From Girardinichthys multiradiatus (lineage: Eukaryota > Chordata > Actinopteri > Cyprinodontiformes > Goodeidae): a stretch of 64,000 nucleotides of DNA. The stretch spans positions 49,779,848-49,843,847 of the forward strand of contig NC_061812.1 in NCBI RefSeq assembly GCF_021462225.1, written 5' to 3'. The notes beneath the pieces are model-generated. The model was given only the letters and a program-made list of their open reading frames with translations, was not told where the DNA came from and ran no database searches. The first letter of the stretch is position 1. Every line of letters begins with the position of its first letter. Made by a program: the position numbers and the translations under genes. Shown piece after piece: positions 10,370 to 22,075 of the stretch.

Positions 10370-12120
10370 TAACATACCCTCCTGTAACTGTAGCATCTGA
10401 ACTCCACTCTACCAGGGCCTGCAATGAATTTCCTAACTTCTTTACTGAAAAAACCCAAAAGATCAGAGGGGTAGTCAGCACATCCACATCAACTCCAGTA
10501 CCAATGTTGTCTCCAACTAGAACTGATTTTGACAAACTTTCCCAATTTCACCAAATAAACTACAAAAACTTAGAAGAAATCGTACAACAACTAAGCTCTT
10601 CTTCCTGCTGTCTCGATGTTTTACCCACAGCTTTCCTTCAGAAAGCTTTGCCTGTAATAACATCTGATTTAACACAAATAATAAACACGTCCCTTTTGTC
10701 AGGTGTTTTCCCCAAGGTGTTCAACGACATCCGTATAAATGCAGAATGTGGAAGAACCACAGTGCTGGTATTATTGGACCTTAGTGCAGCATTCGACACT
10801 GTTGATCACTCCATTTTATTAAAGCGCCTGGAAAACTGGGTCGGCCTTTCTGGTACAGCACTCAACTGGTTTAAATCCTACTTGAAGGACGGACTTTTTT
10901 GTGTCGGTAGGTAACTTTACATCAGAGAGCACAAAAATCACATGTGGCGTTCCCCAAGAGTCCATCTTAGGGCCCCTCCTATTCAATATCTACATGCTCC
11001 CCCTAACTCAGATTTTAATAAACAACAACGTAAGTTATCATAACTATGCAGACGACACACAGCTATACGTTACGATGTCACCAAATGACCATGAACCCAT
11101 TCAAGCGCTGGGTAAATGCTTAGAAGAAATCAATGCATGGATGTGCCAAAATTTTCTTGAGCTGAATCAAAACAAAACTGAAGTAATAATCTTTGAACCA
11201 AAGGAAGAGCGTTTAAAAGTTAGCACACAGCTTCAGTTAATACAGCTAGAAACTACCAGTCAGGCTGGAAACCTGGGTGTAGTGATGGACTCAGACCTGA
11301 ACCTTCAGAGGAACATAAAGACAGTAACAAGGTCAACCTTCTATCACCTAAAGAACCTCTCCAGGATTAAAGGACTAATGTCTCAGCAGGACCTTGAAAA
11401 ACTAATTCATGCGTTCATCTTTAGTAGAATTGATTACTGCAACAGTGTCTTCACAGGTCTGCCTAAAAAGTCGATCAGACAGCTGCAGTTGATCCAGAAC
11501 GCTGCTGCCCGCGTCCTCACTAGAACTATGAAAGTGGAGCACATCACCCTGGTTCTAAAGTCCCTACACTGGCTCCCTGTAGCTCAGAGAATAGACTTTA
11601 AAATGCTTCTGTTAGTCTATAAATCACTGAATGGCTTAGCACCAAAATACATTACAAACTTGTTGTCAGTGTATCAACCACCCAGACCTCTCAGGTCTTC
11701 CGGCTCAAATCTACTCTGCAGAACCAAAACCAGAACCAAACATGGAGAGGCAGCTTTTAGTTCTTATGCTCCACTAATCTGGAATAAATTGACAGAAAAC
11801 TGTAAAAGCGCAGAAACCCTAATTTGCTTTAAATCAAGACTAAAAACTTATTTGTTTAGAGTGGCCTTTGACTGGACCTGATTTGACTAGGCATGATTAG
11901 TTTCAGTCCAATTTTCCTTTCATTTTCTTGTCCATCATTCTATTCTCTTTATTTTATTTAACTTTTTTAAATTACCTCTGTTGTTTGATTTTATCATTTG
12001 ATTTGTTTTTCTGTGTCTGTATCTGTGTTTATTTGCTTTGTAATTGTATGTACAGCGCTTTGAGTGTGTCGTTGCTGAAAAGCGCTATATAAATAAACTT
12101 ACCTTACCTTACCTTACCTT

Positions 12121-12520
12121 TTTAAATTCTGCATGCTGTGAATTTTGCAGATGTATTTTGAATTGTACAATGTTTACATTTTCTCAGTGCTTTTATATTC
12201 TCCAAGTGTTTAAATTGCAGAGGATTCAATTTTGTCAGAGTTAGTGACAAAATTGGTGAACTATACAAATGTCAGAAAAAAGTGTTCCAAGCGTTTCTAT
12301 ATTTGGCAGATTGTGTCCTTAAAATTGTGTAAGCGTTTTCTTAATTAAGTTTGTGCAATCCATGTATGTGTTTGGAGCCGAGCCTCAACAAAAGTTTCAT
12401 CATGGTGACATCTTGATTAGGACTGCCACTCCTATTTTTCCATTCATTTTTGATGCATCTGTGCATTACCGCCACCACTTGCCAGCGCCGGCCCCTCAGT
12501 TACCGGCTCCGACTGCTCAG
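12121..12520. other. no gene; small perfect hairpin
   Basis: The flank after the L2 tail is AT-rich. Bases 12227-12237 (CAATTTTGTCA) and 12245-12255 are perfect inverse copies around a 7-nt loop, with no T-run that would suggest a terminator. From about 12350 the sequence may already belong to the reversed Gypsy relic to the right. Confidence 0.4.
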
Positions 12521-13270
12521 TTACTGCAATGGATATAGCCTCCTGCAACAAGGAAGTAGCCACCACCGGGTGAGCAATAGTCTTAATTTTGGCACTGATA
12601 CCGCGCCATAGTTAAGAGTCCGCACGTCCAGAGCAGTTACTTTAATAGGAAAACTGAATTCTTGAACTGGGATATTATATTTTAGAGCCAGCTCAGGATT
12701 TATTAAATTCTGCTCTAATCCTGAATCAAGCAGGGCCATTATAGGAACCTGTTCCTGGTTTATACAGATGGTGGATTGTTGAAAGAAATGGGGGTAATTA
12801 GTCTGATGGATAGCTCCCGCCAGCGCCCCCTGTTCTACTGGCGGTCCGATCTTTTGGGCATACCGCAATAAAGACACTGACCAGCGTGTAAACGCTTCTG
12901 TCTTTCTTCGGGGGACAGTCAAGCTCTACTTATCTGCATAGGTTCAGATGAAAGTGGATTTTCAGGTCGCTGAATTTTGGGACCTGGTGAGGTGTTTAAA
13001 GACCTCCTCTCTCTGGCTCTCTCCCTAATGTGGTTATCTATGCGGATGGGTAAATTTATTCTCTTCAAGAGAATTTGCTTCATCTCGGCAGGCCAATTCA
13101 TTCTTTAGAGTGTCATTTAGAGAGTTAAAGAAGGCTCCTTTAGGAGAGGAAGTTCCATCCTGATTCAGCTGCTAAGGTGTGGAACTAAACTGCCTTTCTA
13201 CAATTGATCTGGCGCCGTGTTTAGGGTCCAAAGTCTTTTTGCAGCCTCTTCTTTGCTCAGATTCTAAGCA
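12521..13270 (-). pseudogene. Gypsy (Ty3-type) gag C-terminus and protease relic
   Basis: Reading leftward on the minus strand, the capsid end is recognisable (SGWN and FNSLNDTLKNEL, then NLPIRIDNHIRERARERR). PMQISRA follows, and a remnant of a zinc knuckle (CLYCG). The protease core comes last, with ALLDSGLEQNLINPELALKY in which DSG is the catalytic aspartate triad. It would have cleaved the Gypsy polyprotein. Stops and shifts separate the pieces, and no reverse transcriptase or LTR is adjacent. The right edge meets the microsatellite at 13341. Confidence 0.7.
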
Positions 13271-13340
13271 AAGAACCTGAGCAAAGGTTCAAACAAACTT
13301 TCTTTGGTTGATTTAATCAAACAAAGAATGTTTGTTTGAA

Positions 13341-13436
13341 TAAATATATATATAGATCTATATCTATATAGATCTATATATAGATATATATCTATACCTA
13401 TATATAGATATAGATATAGATATAGATATCTATATA
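13341..13436. repeat. ATATAG-type microsatellite, left part
   Basis: Imperfect TATAGATATAG repeats. The same array continues at 14689-14727 and 18076-18103, split by two transposable elements. Confidence 0.85.
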
Positions 13437-14688
13437 CAGGGGTTGGACCATGAAACTCAAACACCTGGTTATAGACCACAATAATTTATTAGTATGGTGT
13501 AGGGCCTCCTTTTGCGGCCAATACAGCGTCAATTCATCTTGGGAATGACATATACAAGTCCTGCACAGTGGTCAGAGGGATTTTAAGCTATTCTTCTTGC
13601 AGGATAGTGGCCAGGTCACTACGTGATACTGGTGGAGAAAAACGTTTCCTGACTCGCTTCTCCAAAACACCCAAAATGGCTCAATAATATTTAGATCTGG
13701 TGACTGTGTAGGCCATGGGAGATGTTCAACTTCACTTTCATGTTCATCAAACCAATCTTTCACCAGTCTTGCTGTGTGTATTGGTGCATTATCATCCTGA
13801 TACACGGCACTGCTTTCAGGATACAATGTTTGAACCATTGGATGCACATGGTCCTCAAGAATGGTTCGGTAGTCCTTGGCAGTGATGCACCTATCTAGCA
13901 CAAGTATTGGGCCAAGGGAATGCCATGATATGGCAGCCCAAACCCTCACTGATCCACCCCCCATGCTTCCCTCTGGGCATGCAACAGTCTGGGTGGTATG
14001 CTTCTTTGGGGCTTCTCCACACTGTAACTCTCCCGGATGTGGGGAAAACAGTAAAGGTGGAGTCATCAGAGAACAATACATGTTTCACATTGTCCACAGC
14101 CCAAGATTTGCGCTCCTTGAAATCGACGTTTGACATTGGCATGAGTGACCAAAGGTTTGGTCCAGCCGTGTATATTGACCCTGTGGAGCTCCCAATGGAC
14201 AGTTCTGGAGGAAACAGGAGAGTTGAGGTGCACATTTAATTCTGCCGTGATTTGGGCAGCTGTGGTTTTATGTTTTTTGGATACAATCAGGTTTAGCACC
14301 CAAACATCCCTTTCAGACAGCTTCCTCTTGCGTCCGCAGTTAATCCTGTTGGATGTGGTTCGTCCTTCTTGGTGGTATGATGACATTACCCTGGATACCG
14401 TGGCTCTTGATACATCACAAAGACTTGCTGTCTTGGTTACAGATGCGCCAGCAAGACAAGGACCAACAATTTGTCCTCTTTTGAACTCTGTTATGTCACC
14501 CATAATGTTGTGTGCATTTCAATATTTTGAGCAAAACTGTGCTCTTACCCTGCTAATTGAACCTTCACACTCTGCTCTTACTGGTGCAATGTGCAATCAA
14601 TGAAGACTGGCTACCAGGGTGGTCCAATTTAGCCATGAAACCTCCCACACTAAAATGACAGGTGTCTCAGTTTCATTGTCCAACCCCT
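13437..14688 (-). mobile_element. Tc1-like transposon of a second family (1252 bp)
   Basis: The left end starts CAGGGGTTGGACCATGAAAC and the right end is its inverse with small differences (GTCCAACCCCT). Both are flanked by TA (13435-13436 and 14689-14690). The terminal repeats are much shorter and unrelated to those of the 1848 family. It is inserted in the ATATAG microsatellite, where a TA is easy to hit, so the duplication alone is weak evidence; the matching ends are not. Confidence 0.87.
13572..14503 (-). pseudogene. Tc1-like transposase, frameshifted
   Basis: The N-terminus MGDITEFKRGQIVGPCLAGA followed by SRATVSRVMSSY is a Tc1-type paired helix-turn-helix domain that binds the transposon ends. 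Catalytic pieces follow in different frames: VLFSDDSTF, YQDDNAPIHTA and SPDLNIIEPFW (DDE triad). Frame changes are needed near 14120 and near 13950. The C-terminal tail is degraded, ending KNSLKSL instead of the usual longer helix region. It is not a functional enzyme. Confidence 0.85.
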
Positions 14689-14727
14689 TAATATTTATAT
14701 CTATATATATATAGATATAGATATATA
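14689..14727. repeat. ATATAG-type microsatellite, middle part
   Basis: This segment lies between the two inserted elements. Its last 13 bases (14715-14727) equal 18076-18088 and can be read as the Rex3 target duplication. Confidence 0.75.
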
Positions 14728-17700
14728 CTCGTACTCGTACTCGTCGTCTTCCGCTTTATCCGGGACCGGGTCGCGGGAGCAGCAGACTCAGCAGAGATGC
14801 CCAGACGTCCATCTCCCCTGACACCTCCTCCAGCTCCTCCGGGGGGAGCCCAAGGCGTTCCCAGGCCAGCTGAGAGACATAGTCCCTCCACCGTGTCCTG
14901 GGCCGTCCCCTGGGCCTCCTCCCGGTGGGACGTGCCTGGAACACCTCCTGAGGAAGGCGTCCAGGAGGCATCCGGTATAGATGCCCGAGCCACCTTAACT
15001 GGCTCCTCTCGATGTGGAGGAGCAGCGGCTGTACTCCGAGCCCCTCCCAGATGGCAGAGCTCCTCACCCTATCTCTAAGGGAGTGCCCGGCCACCCTACG
15101 GAGGAAGCTCATTTCAGCCGCTTGTATCCGGGATCTCGTTCCTTCGGTCATGACCCAACGTTCATGGCCATAAGTGAGGGTAGGAACGTAGACCGACCAG
15201 TAAATTGAGAGCTTTGGTTTTCGTCTCAGCTCTCTCTTCACCACAACGGACCGGCACAGCGCCCCCATTACTGTGGCAGCCGCACCGATCCTTCTGTCGA
15301 TCTCCCGCTCCATTCTTCCCTCACTCATGAACAAGACCCCGAGATACTTGAACTCCTCCACTTGAGGCAGGAACTCCCCTCCAACCTGAAGAGGACAAGC
15401 CACCCTTTTCCCGTTGAGAACCATGGCCTCGGACTTGGAGGAGCTGATCTTCATCCCAGCCGCTTCACACTCGGCTGCGTACCGCCACAGTGCATGCTGT
15501 AGGTCTTTGCTAGAGGGGGCCAGCAGGAACACGTCATCTGCAAAAAGAAGAGACAAAATCCTCTGGTCCCCAAACCAGACCCCCTCCGGCCCTTGGCTGC
15601 GCCTAGAAATCCTATCCATAAAAGTTATGAACAGGACCGGTGACAAAGGGCAGCCCTGCCGGAGTCTAACATGCACCGGGAACAGGTCCGACTTAGTGCC
15701 GGCAATGCGAACCAAACTCTCGCTGCGCTTGTACAGGGACCAGATGGCCCCTAGTAAAGGGCGCCAGATTCCATACTCCTGGAGCACCCCCCCACAGGGC
15801 ATCACGAGGGACACAGTCCAATGCTTTCTCCAGGTCCACAAAACACATGTGGACCAGTTGGGCAAACTCCCATGAACCCTCGAGTACCATGTAGAGGGTA
15901 TAGAGCTGGTCCAGTGTTCCACGGCCGGGACGAAAACCACACTGCTCCTCCTGAAGCTGGGGTTCGACTATCGGCCAGACTCTCCTCTCCAATACCCTGG
16001 CGTAGGCCTTACCAGGGAGGCTGAGGAGTGTGATCCCCTGCAGTTGGAACACACCCTCCGGTCACCCTTCTTATGAAGGGGGACCACCACCCCAGTCTGC
16101 CAATCCAAAGGCACTGTCCCCGTCCGCCACACAATGTTGAAGAGGCATGTCAACCATGACAGCCCCACAACATCCAACGACTTGAGGTACTCAGGGTGGA
16201 TCTCATCCAACCCCGAAGCCCTGCCACCGCGGAGCTTTTTAACCACCTCGGTGACTTCAGCCCAGGTGATGAAAGAGTCCAACCCCGAGTCCCCAGCCTC
16301 TGTTTCCACCAGGGAATTCATGATGGCAGGATTGAGGAGATCCTCGAAGTACTCCTTCCATCGCCCGATAATGTCCCCAGTCGAGGTCAGCAGCTCCCCA
16401 CCCCCACTGTAAACAGTGTTGGCGAAGCACTGCTTCCCCCTCCTGAGGCACCGGACGGTTTGCCAGAATCAATTCGGGGCCAACTGGTAGTCCTTTTCCA
16501 TGGCCTCACCGAACTCCTCCCAGGTCCGGGTTTTTGCCTCTGCCACCACCTGGGCCGCGGCACCTGTCATCCGCCTCAGGAGTCCCACAAGCCAACCACA
16601 GCCGATAGGACTCCTTCTTCAGTTTGACAGCGTCCCTTACTGCCGGTGTCCACCACTGGGTTCGGGGATTGCCGCCGCAACAGGAACCGCAGACCTTACG
16701 GACGCAGCTACGGGCGGCAGCATCGACAATAGATGCGGAGAACATGGTCCACTCGGACTCTATGTCTCCAACATCCCTTGGAATCTGGTCAGAGCTCTCC
16801 CGGAGGTGAGAGTTGAATACATCCCTGGCCAAGGGCTCCACCAGACGTTCCCAGCAGACCCTCACTATGCGCTTGGGCCTGCCAAGTCTGTCCGGCTTTC
16901 TCCTCCCCCAGCGGATCCAACTCACCACCAGGTGATGATCAGTGGACAGCTCAGCCCCTCTCTTCACCCAAGTGTCCAAAACATGCGGCCGAAGGTCTGA
17001 TGATACGACAACAAAGTCGATCATTGACCTCCTGCCTAGGGTATCCTGGTGCCAAGTGAACTGATGAACACCCTTATGTTTGAACATGGTGTTCATTATG
17101 GACAATCCGTGACTAGCACAGAAGTCCAATAACAAAACACCGCCCGTATTCAGATCGGGGAGGCCATTCCTCCCGAGCACATCTCTCCAGGTGTCACTGT
17201 CGTTTCCCACGTGGGCGTTGAAGTCCCCCAGCAGAATAATGGAGTCCCCGGGAGGGGCACTATCCAGCACCCCCGACAGGGACGCCAAGAAGGCCGGGTA
17301 CTCCGCACTACCACTCGGCCCGTAGGCTGAAATGATAGTCAGAGACCTCTCCCCAAACCAAAGGTGCAGGGATGCAACCCTCTCATCCACTGGGGTAAAC
17401 CCCAACACTAGACGGCTGAGCTGGGGGGAGACAAGAAAACCCACCCCAGCCCGCCGCCTCTCCCCGTGGGCCACTCCAGAGTAGAAGAGAGTCCAGCCCC
17501 TTTCGAGAAGATGGGTTCCAGAGCCCACGCTGTGCGTGGAGGCGAGCCCGACTATTTCTAGTCAATATCTCTTGACCTCCCGCACAAGCTCAGGCTCCTT
17601 CCCCCCCAGCGAGGTGACATTCCACGTCCCTAGAGCCAGCCTAAGCATCTGGGGATCAGGCCGTCGAGGTCTCCACCTTCATCCGCCGCCCAATCCTCTT

Positions 17701-18075
17701 TGCATCAGTCCCTCATGGTTCCCCCTGCAGGTGGTGGGCCCACTGGGGGATGGTCTCGCGTCTCTTGTTCGGGCTTGGCCCAGCCAGGTCCCGCGAGGAG
17801 CAACCCAGCCACCAGGTACTCTCCGACGAGTCCTAACCCCAGGCCTGGCTCCAGGGTGGGACCCCGGCTCCGCCGTACCGGGCGACGTCACGTGCCTCGA
17901 TTTTGTAGTCGTCATGAGGGGTTCTTGAACCGCTCTTTGTCTGACCCGTCACCTAGAGCCTGTTTGCCATGGGAGACCCTACCAGGGGTATTTAAGCCCC
18001 AGACAACATTAGCCTCTAGGATCATTTGAGCACTCAAACCCCTCCACCATGTTAAGGTGGCGGTTCAAGGAGGGG
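14728..18075 (-). mobile_element. Rex3: Rex3 (RTE clade) retrotransposon, copy B, near full length
   Basis: The 3.35-kb minus-strand element has the same 5' end as copy A (CCCCTCCTTGAACCGCC at 18075) and a 3' tail of GAGTAC-type units (plus strand CTCGTACTCGTACTCG). A 13-bp match ATATAGATATATA on both sides has the same length as the copy A duplication, though it lies in a microsatellite. The recalled Rex3 forward primer site near 15637 matches exactly here. Tail units differ from copy A (GAAC-type), so the two came from slightly different source elements. Confidence 0.9.
14756..17915 (-). pseudogene. Rex3 endonuclease-reverse transcriptase, several breaks
   Basis: Domain order is as in copy A: leader, endonuclease ([22 protein letters not shown] within 16506-17528), linker, and reverse transcriptase with SLLFADDVFLLA in the 394-codon frame 14756-15940. 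Copy B carries a stop near 17565, where copy A reads through, a short deletion near 16560 (between the linker phrases EADD and RCRG), and shifts near 16330, 16050 and 15800. It is clearly more damaged than copy A. Confidence 0.87.
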
Positions 18076-18103
18076 ATATAGATATATATATCTATATATA
18101 TAG
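18076..18103. repeat. ATATAG-type microsatellite, right part
   Basis: Continuation of the 13341 array beyond Rex3 copy B. It adjoins the L2 fragment. Confidence 0.75.
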
Positions 18104-19120
18104 TAAAGAGAATTGGCCCAAGCCTTGAACGTACTCCACAATTAACCCTGGAGTTTGAAGATGATCATTTAGATGAACAAACTGGAATCTGTCAGGCAAA
18201 TAAGATTTAAACTAGCTTAGTGCTGTTCCCCTGATCCCTACAGCATGTTCCAGCCTTTCTAAGAGAATATTATGGTCGACTGTATCAAATGCTGAGATCT
18301 AACAGGAAACGTACAGACACAAGTCCATTATCTGAGGCCATACAAATATCATTAGTGACTTTCAGCAGAGCTGTTTCAGTGCTGTGATGAGCTCTGAAAC
18401 CTGACTGAAACTCTTCAAACAGGTCATTGCTGTGTAAATGCTCACACATTTGATTAGCAACTATTTTCTCAAGAATTTTAGATAAAAATGGAAGATTGGA
18501 TACAAGTCTGTAATTTATTAAATCGTCTTTATCAAGCGAAGGTTTCTTAAGCAAAGGTTTAGTTACAGCTACCTTAAAAGCTTGTGGTACATATCCATTT
18601 ACTAAGGATAGATTAATCATATCTAAAATGGTTCTGGTAATCAGAGGGAACACTTCCTTAAATAATTTGGTTGGGATTGGATCTAACATACAAATTTAGA
18701 TGAAGCTAATATTTCTGATAACTCAGGAAGCTCCACAGGATCGAAGCAGTCCAAACACAGATCAGTTTGTACAGTTATCTCCAATGCTGTCTCACTTAAT
18801 GAGGATGAAGTAATCATCTTCGGGAGGATGCCAATGATTTTATTTTTATTGGAATCAATTTAATTCATAAAGAATCCCATAAAGGCATTACTGGATGGCT
18901 CAACAGAGCTATAACCCAGTGTAAGTTTGACAACTGTACACTCTTCTATTAATGAGAAATAAGCTGTTCTAGCTTGGTGAAGTGTTGATTTTTTCAACAG
19001 TAGACTATTTTTCCAGATTAAGTAGGATTTCTGTAGGTGTGTAGACCCTAACCAATTTTCTCTCCAATCTGCTTAAATTGTGTTTTAAAGTAGAAACACC
19101 AATGCCTGCCCCTCCTTTAT
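18104..19120 (-). pseudogene. L2-type LINE fragment, second copy
   Basis: On the minus strand, the frame 18285-18689 reads [20 protein letters not shown], then [32 protein letters not shown] and [18 protein letters not shown], the first conserved blocks of an L2-type reverse transcriptase. It continues below 18285 in another frame with [20 protein letters not shown] (catalytic Asp) up to the microsatellite at 18103, where it stops before the second catalytic motif. The part to 19120 holds the linker with many stops; FFM and KIDS-like pieces match the fragment at 48408. Confidence 0.75.
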
Positions 19121-19373
19121 TTTAACTAATTCATGGGTGTAGATATGGAGTCCTATTTAACTGTAAAGATCAGTGACAAGTAAGGTGAGGTTATAAACAA
19201 TACCCCAAGCTTCGAATCAGCTCCACAAGATAGTCATAATCTGATGAGTTCTTAAACACACCCTTCCCTTTTAATATTACGTCTCCTCACGTGCCACCAC
19301 ATGATCCCCTCATAACCCCCCTTAAAAGTCAAAGGTCACCTGTCAAAAGGTTTGATGACAGGGTGTCATGATG
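19121..19373. other. no recognised feature
   Basis: No frame, end or repeat motif is recognised. Confidence 0.4.
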
Positions 19374-19925
19374 CACCGTTGTTTTTTAGAACCAATGTGC
19401 AGATCTGGAGCGTCGAGCCGTATGGTGAGTAAAACAGATCTTTAATCACTTAAACACAGGCAAAACTTACAGAGAGGCAGGGTAAGGCATAAGAACAAAG
19501 TAACTAGCATGGAGCTGGTAGTCAACAGTACAATCCAGTGGCCGGAAATGAAAACTGTAGATTGTAAATATTGGGGTGGAGTGGAGAATGGATTAAAGAA
19601 CAATGGGAGCTAATCAGGAGAAATCTGGAACAGTTGGTGAGGGAGAGAGTAAGACAACTGAAGGAAGCAGGCTAATTAATACAGGTGAGCAGGGAAATCA
19701 TGGGAACAAAAAAACATCTAAGTGAACAGAAATAACAATGGAACTAACTAAAGAAAATAAACCGGGAGGAACCAGAGCTCCATGGAAAAACAAAGCAAAA
19801 CATCTAACACAGGACTCCAAGAAAGTATTTAAACGAGAATGAATGATGATTCTAATGAACTGAAATAACAGCAGCAGAAGTAGAGAAAACAGACAAGTTA
19901 CATCTATTCAGAAGGGGGCCTTGTT
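19374..19925 (-). repeat. LTR-like dispersed repeat, reversed
   Basis: It starts with TGTCATGATG at 19374 and then shows the purine-rich, lightly repetitive text typical of reversed LTR repeats in this window (ATCTTTAATCACTTAAACACA, GGCAGGG). No coding is seen and the right end is not defined. Solo-LTR status is an inference from style. Confidence 0.3.
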
Positions 19926-20760
19926 ACTGTTTTAGCATATTAAATGAACAAATACACATTTAGTCCTGAAATATTCATACTCTTGGCAGATTTAGAAATC
20001 AAGCAATATTTTATTTGACCAACATTTTTCTTGAGACTGGAAGTAATGATGCAGTTATAAGAAGCAACTGATTGCTTTAATTTCAATACAAAACTGTTCC
20101 ACTTATTATTGAGAAAAGTAAAACTCCATTCCCAAATATTATTGTTGAATTGTAAATAAACACAAGCCTTGTTTGATCAGCCTACCCATTGTACAATAAC
20201 ATTCTTGGGTGAATGTAAATAAATAAATTTAAATGAAACACATTATTGGAGCTGCTTTATTTCTGTATGCAGTGCATTGGTCATGATGCTCCTAGCAAAT
20301 AGTTTTAAATATTGATTGTTTAATCAGTGGTGATTAATGTTCCTACAACATGAACACATAATCCATCCAGCATTGAAACCACTTTCTTTCTCAAGTCCTG
20401 CAAGTTGTTTTAATGAGCCTAAAAATATATATTACTTGGATTTTTGGTAGCATGTTTAAGGGTCTTATTGGAGGCTTATGACTCAAAGCAAAAATTATTC
20501 TTTGAGTTGCATTTCTGCCAGGTTTTGTACAGTCAGCCAAAGAAAAACACCGGATGCCGCTGCAGCTGTGTGCTTGGCCGGACTTGAAGAAAACTGCTGA
20601 GTCCTGCATGTCTGAGACTAAGAAACGACCAAGTAAAAATGTATTTGATTCCATGACATGACCAGGACTTTGGAAATGAGATCTCAACATCAGTCTCTTA
20701 CATTCCAGCAGGGAAACAACCTTTAACATGAAGTCATAGCTACAATGGATTGGTTTACAT
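19926..20760. other. AT-rich stretch, nothing recognised
   Basis: A 112-codon minus-strand open stretch at 20391-20729 has no motif and I do not regard it as a gene. Confidence 0.35.
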
Positions 20761-20900
20761 CAGGGGTGTTCAAAGGGTGGCCCGCAGGCCTTTTGTGGCC
20801 CATACAAAAATGTTTTCATGGCCCAACTGCAGGTCAAGAATGGCACAAATTTGGCCTTCCATCAAATGGTGCTGATGTGGATGGGCGGTTTTAGTAATTG
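20761..20900 (+). mobile_element. hAT-like terminal fragment
   Basis: CAGGGGTGTTCAAAGGGTGG followed by GGCCCGCAGGCC is the terminal wording common to hAT/Charlie-like non-autonomous elements. No matching right end was found, so only one end remains or the rest has decayed. Confidence 0.45.
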
Positions 20901-21039
20901 TTCTTTTATTAGGCATGTTTTTGTTTTATTATGTATGATAGTAAGTAGGGTCATAAACATCCTTTTATTCAGAGATGTTTTACTCAGAAACAGACTTATT
21001 TATTAAACTTGCCTAAATACAGAAAGGAGTTTTGAATAA

Positions 21040-22075
21040 AGTTTTCAGGGTTAGGGTTTAGGGAAGGACCAACATGCAGGAAAGAGCTGGACAGCAGCAT
21101 GTTAAAGGAAAACGTCTTCGTTCCAAAGTCTTTTACAAAAAGTAGCAAAAGTGTAGCATAGTCGAAATCCTTAACGTTTACAAAAACAAACCAAATCGTA
21201 GCAAAATCATTGCAGGTGTACAAAAGTACTAAGCCCAAAAACTTACATAAAGCCACTCTGCAGGAGCGAAGCATAAACAAGGTCTAGACGTGGAAGGGAA
21301 CGGGGTAGTAACAGAAGGAACCAGCGAAGAACAACCAAAACCAGAGAGCTTATAAACAGAGGGGAGTGAGGTATGAACCAATGAGACACAGAGGCAGGTA
21401 ATCAGAGGAGAATGGAAAACAGGTGTGAACCAGGCTGCAGAGAACTGAGGGAATATGAATGGTAGCTAAGAGGACAAGGCTATAAAACAAAAGGGAACAC
21501 GAGAGCTAGACTATAACATAAATCCAGGGGAACATGACCACAAAACAAAACTATGAGCAAAAGACGGAATAAACAAGAATCAGGAAACCAGATCTAAATG
21601 AAACTATGGACAAAGATAAATAACCGGAGAAACATAAGAACCTAGAATAGTGATTAACTAAAGGAAACAGAGAAACTAGAATAAGTACAAACCAAAAGCA
21701 AACAATAACTAAAGCTAACCCATAAGGGAGGCTGGAACTATAGAAACTAAACCGAAGAACTAAACTAGAAAAGAGAACAAGTACCTAACATAATAAAACA
21801 CGAGATACTAAATGAGAAACTAAACAAGAGAATCCAGGGAGACAAAGAACTATGATAATAATAATAATAATAATAATAATAAGAAGAAGAAGAAGAAGAA
21901 GAAGAAGAAAACCATAACAAGAAATAGGAAAGCAACCACAAAAGGAACTAGGAGCGAGGGGAGAGAGAACAACAAACACTAGGAGGCAGGAAATAAACAA
22001 ACAACCATGACTACAAAACCAAACTAAAGTCAAAACATAAAACCACAACAAAGTCCAAAATGTCACACTATGACA
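21040..22075 (-). repeat. LTR-like dispersed repeat, reversed
   Basis: On the minus strand it begins TGTCATAGTGTGACATTTTG at 22075 and runs through pyrimidine-rich text to about 21040. The TGTCA start and composition suggest a solo LTR of Gypsy type. A 93-codon minus frame inside (21785-22066) is hydrophobic low-complexity text, not a gene. Confidence 0.4.
21852..21909. repeat. compound ATA/AGA microsatellite
   Basis: About nine ATA units followed directly by about eight AGA units. Confidence 0.9.

Larger units (their letters stand above)
10226..11881 (+). pseudogene. L2-type LINE reverse transcriptase and C-terminus
   Basis: After the Rex3 insertion the linker resumes (ISKNINNARALFATVDRL). 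Near 10720 the text jumps from SGVFPKVF directly to NDIRINAECG, skipping the segment that would hold the first reverse transcriptase blocks; the relative at 18285-18689 shows what is missing ([18 protein letters not shown]). Then come LLDLSAAFDTVDH (first catalytic Asp), a frameshift near 10900, [28 protein letters not shown] (catalytic Asp pair) and the C-terminal segment ending [14 protein letters not shown] at 11881. The deletion and shift make it inactive. Confidence 0.85.
5830..12120 (+). mobile_element. L2-type non-LTR retrotransposon, split by Rex3
   Basis: The element has an apurinic-type endonuclease region, a reverse transcriptase and a 3' end with the GCGCTATATAAATAAA block typical of fish L2-like LINEs, closing in tandem ACCTT units (about 12096-12120). 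The 5' half (to 6866) and 3' half (from 10226) are separated by a Rex3 element flanked by a 13-bp duplication. Joining across it restores the same frame order, so the L2 copy was there first. Clade naming at L2 level is from memory of protein motifs. Confidence 0.8.

Noticed and set aside
21785..22066. Hydrophobic 93-codon minus frame resembling a membrane protein
   Set aside because: T-rich text of an LTR-like repeat plus ATA/AGA microsatellite gives Phe/Leu/Ile runs by composition.
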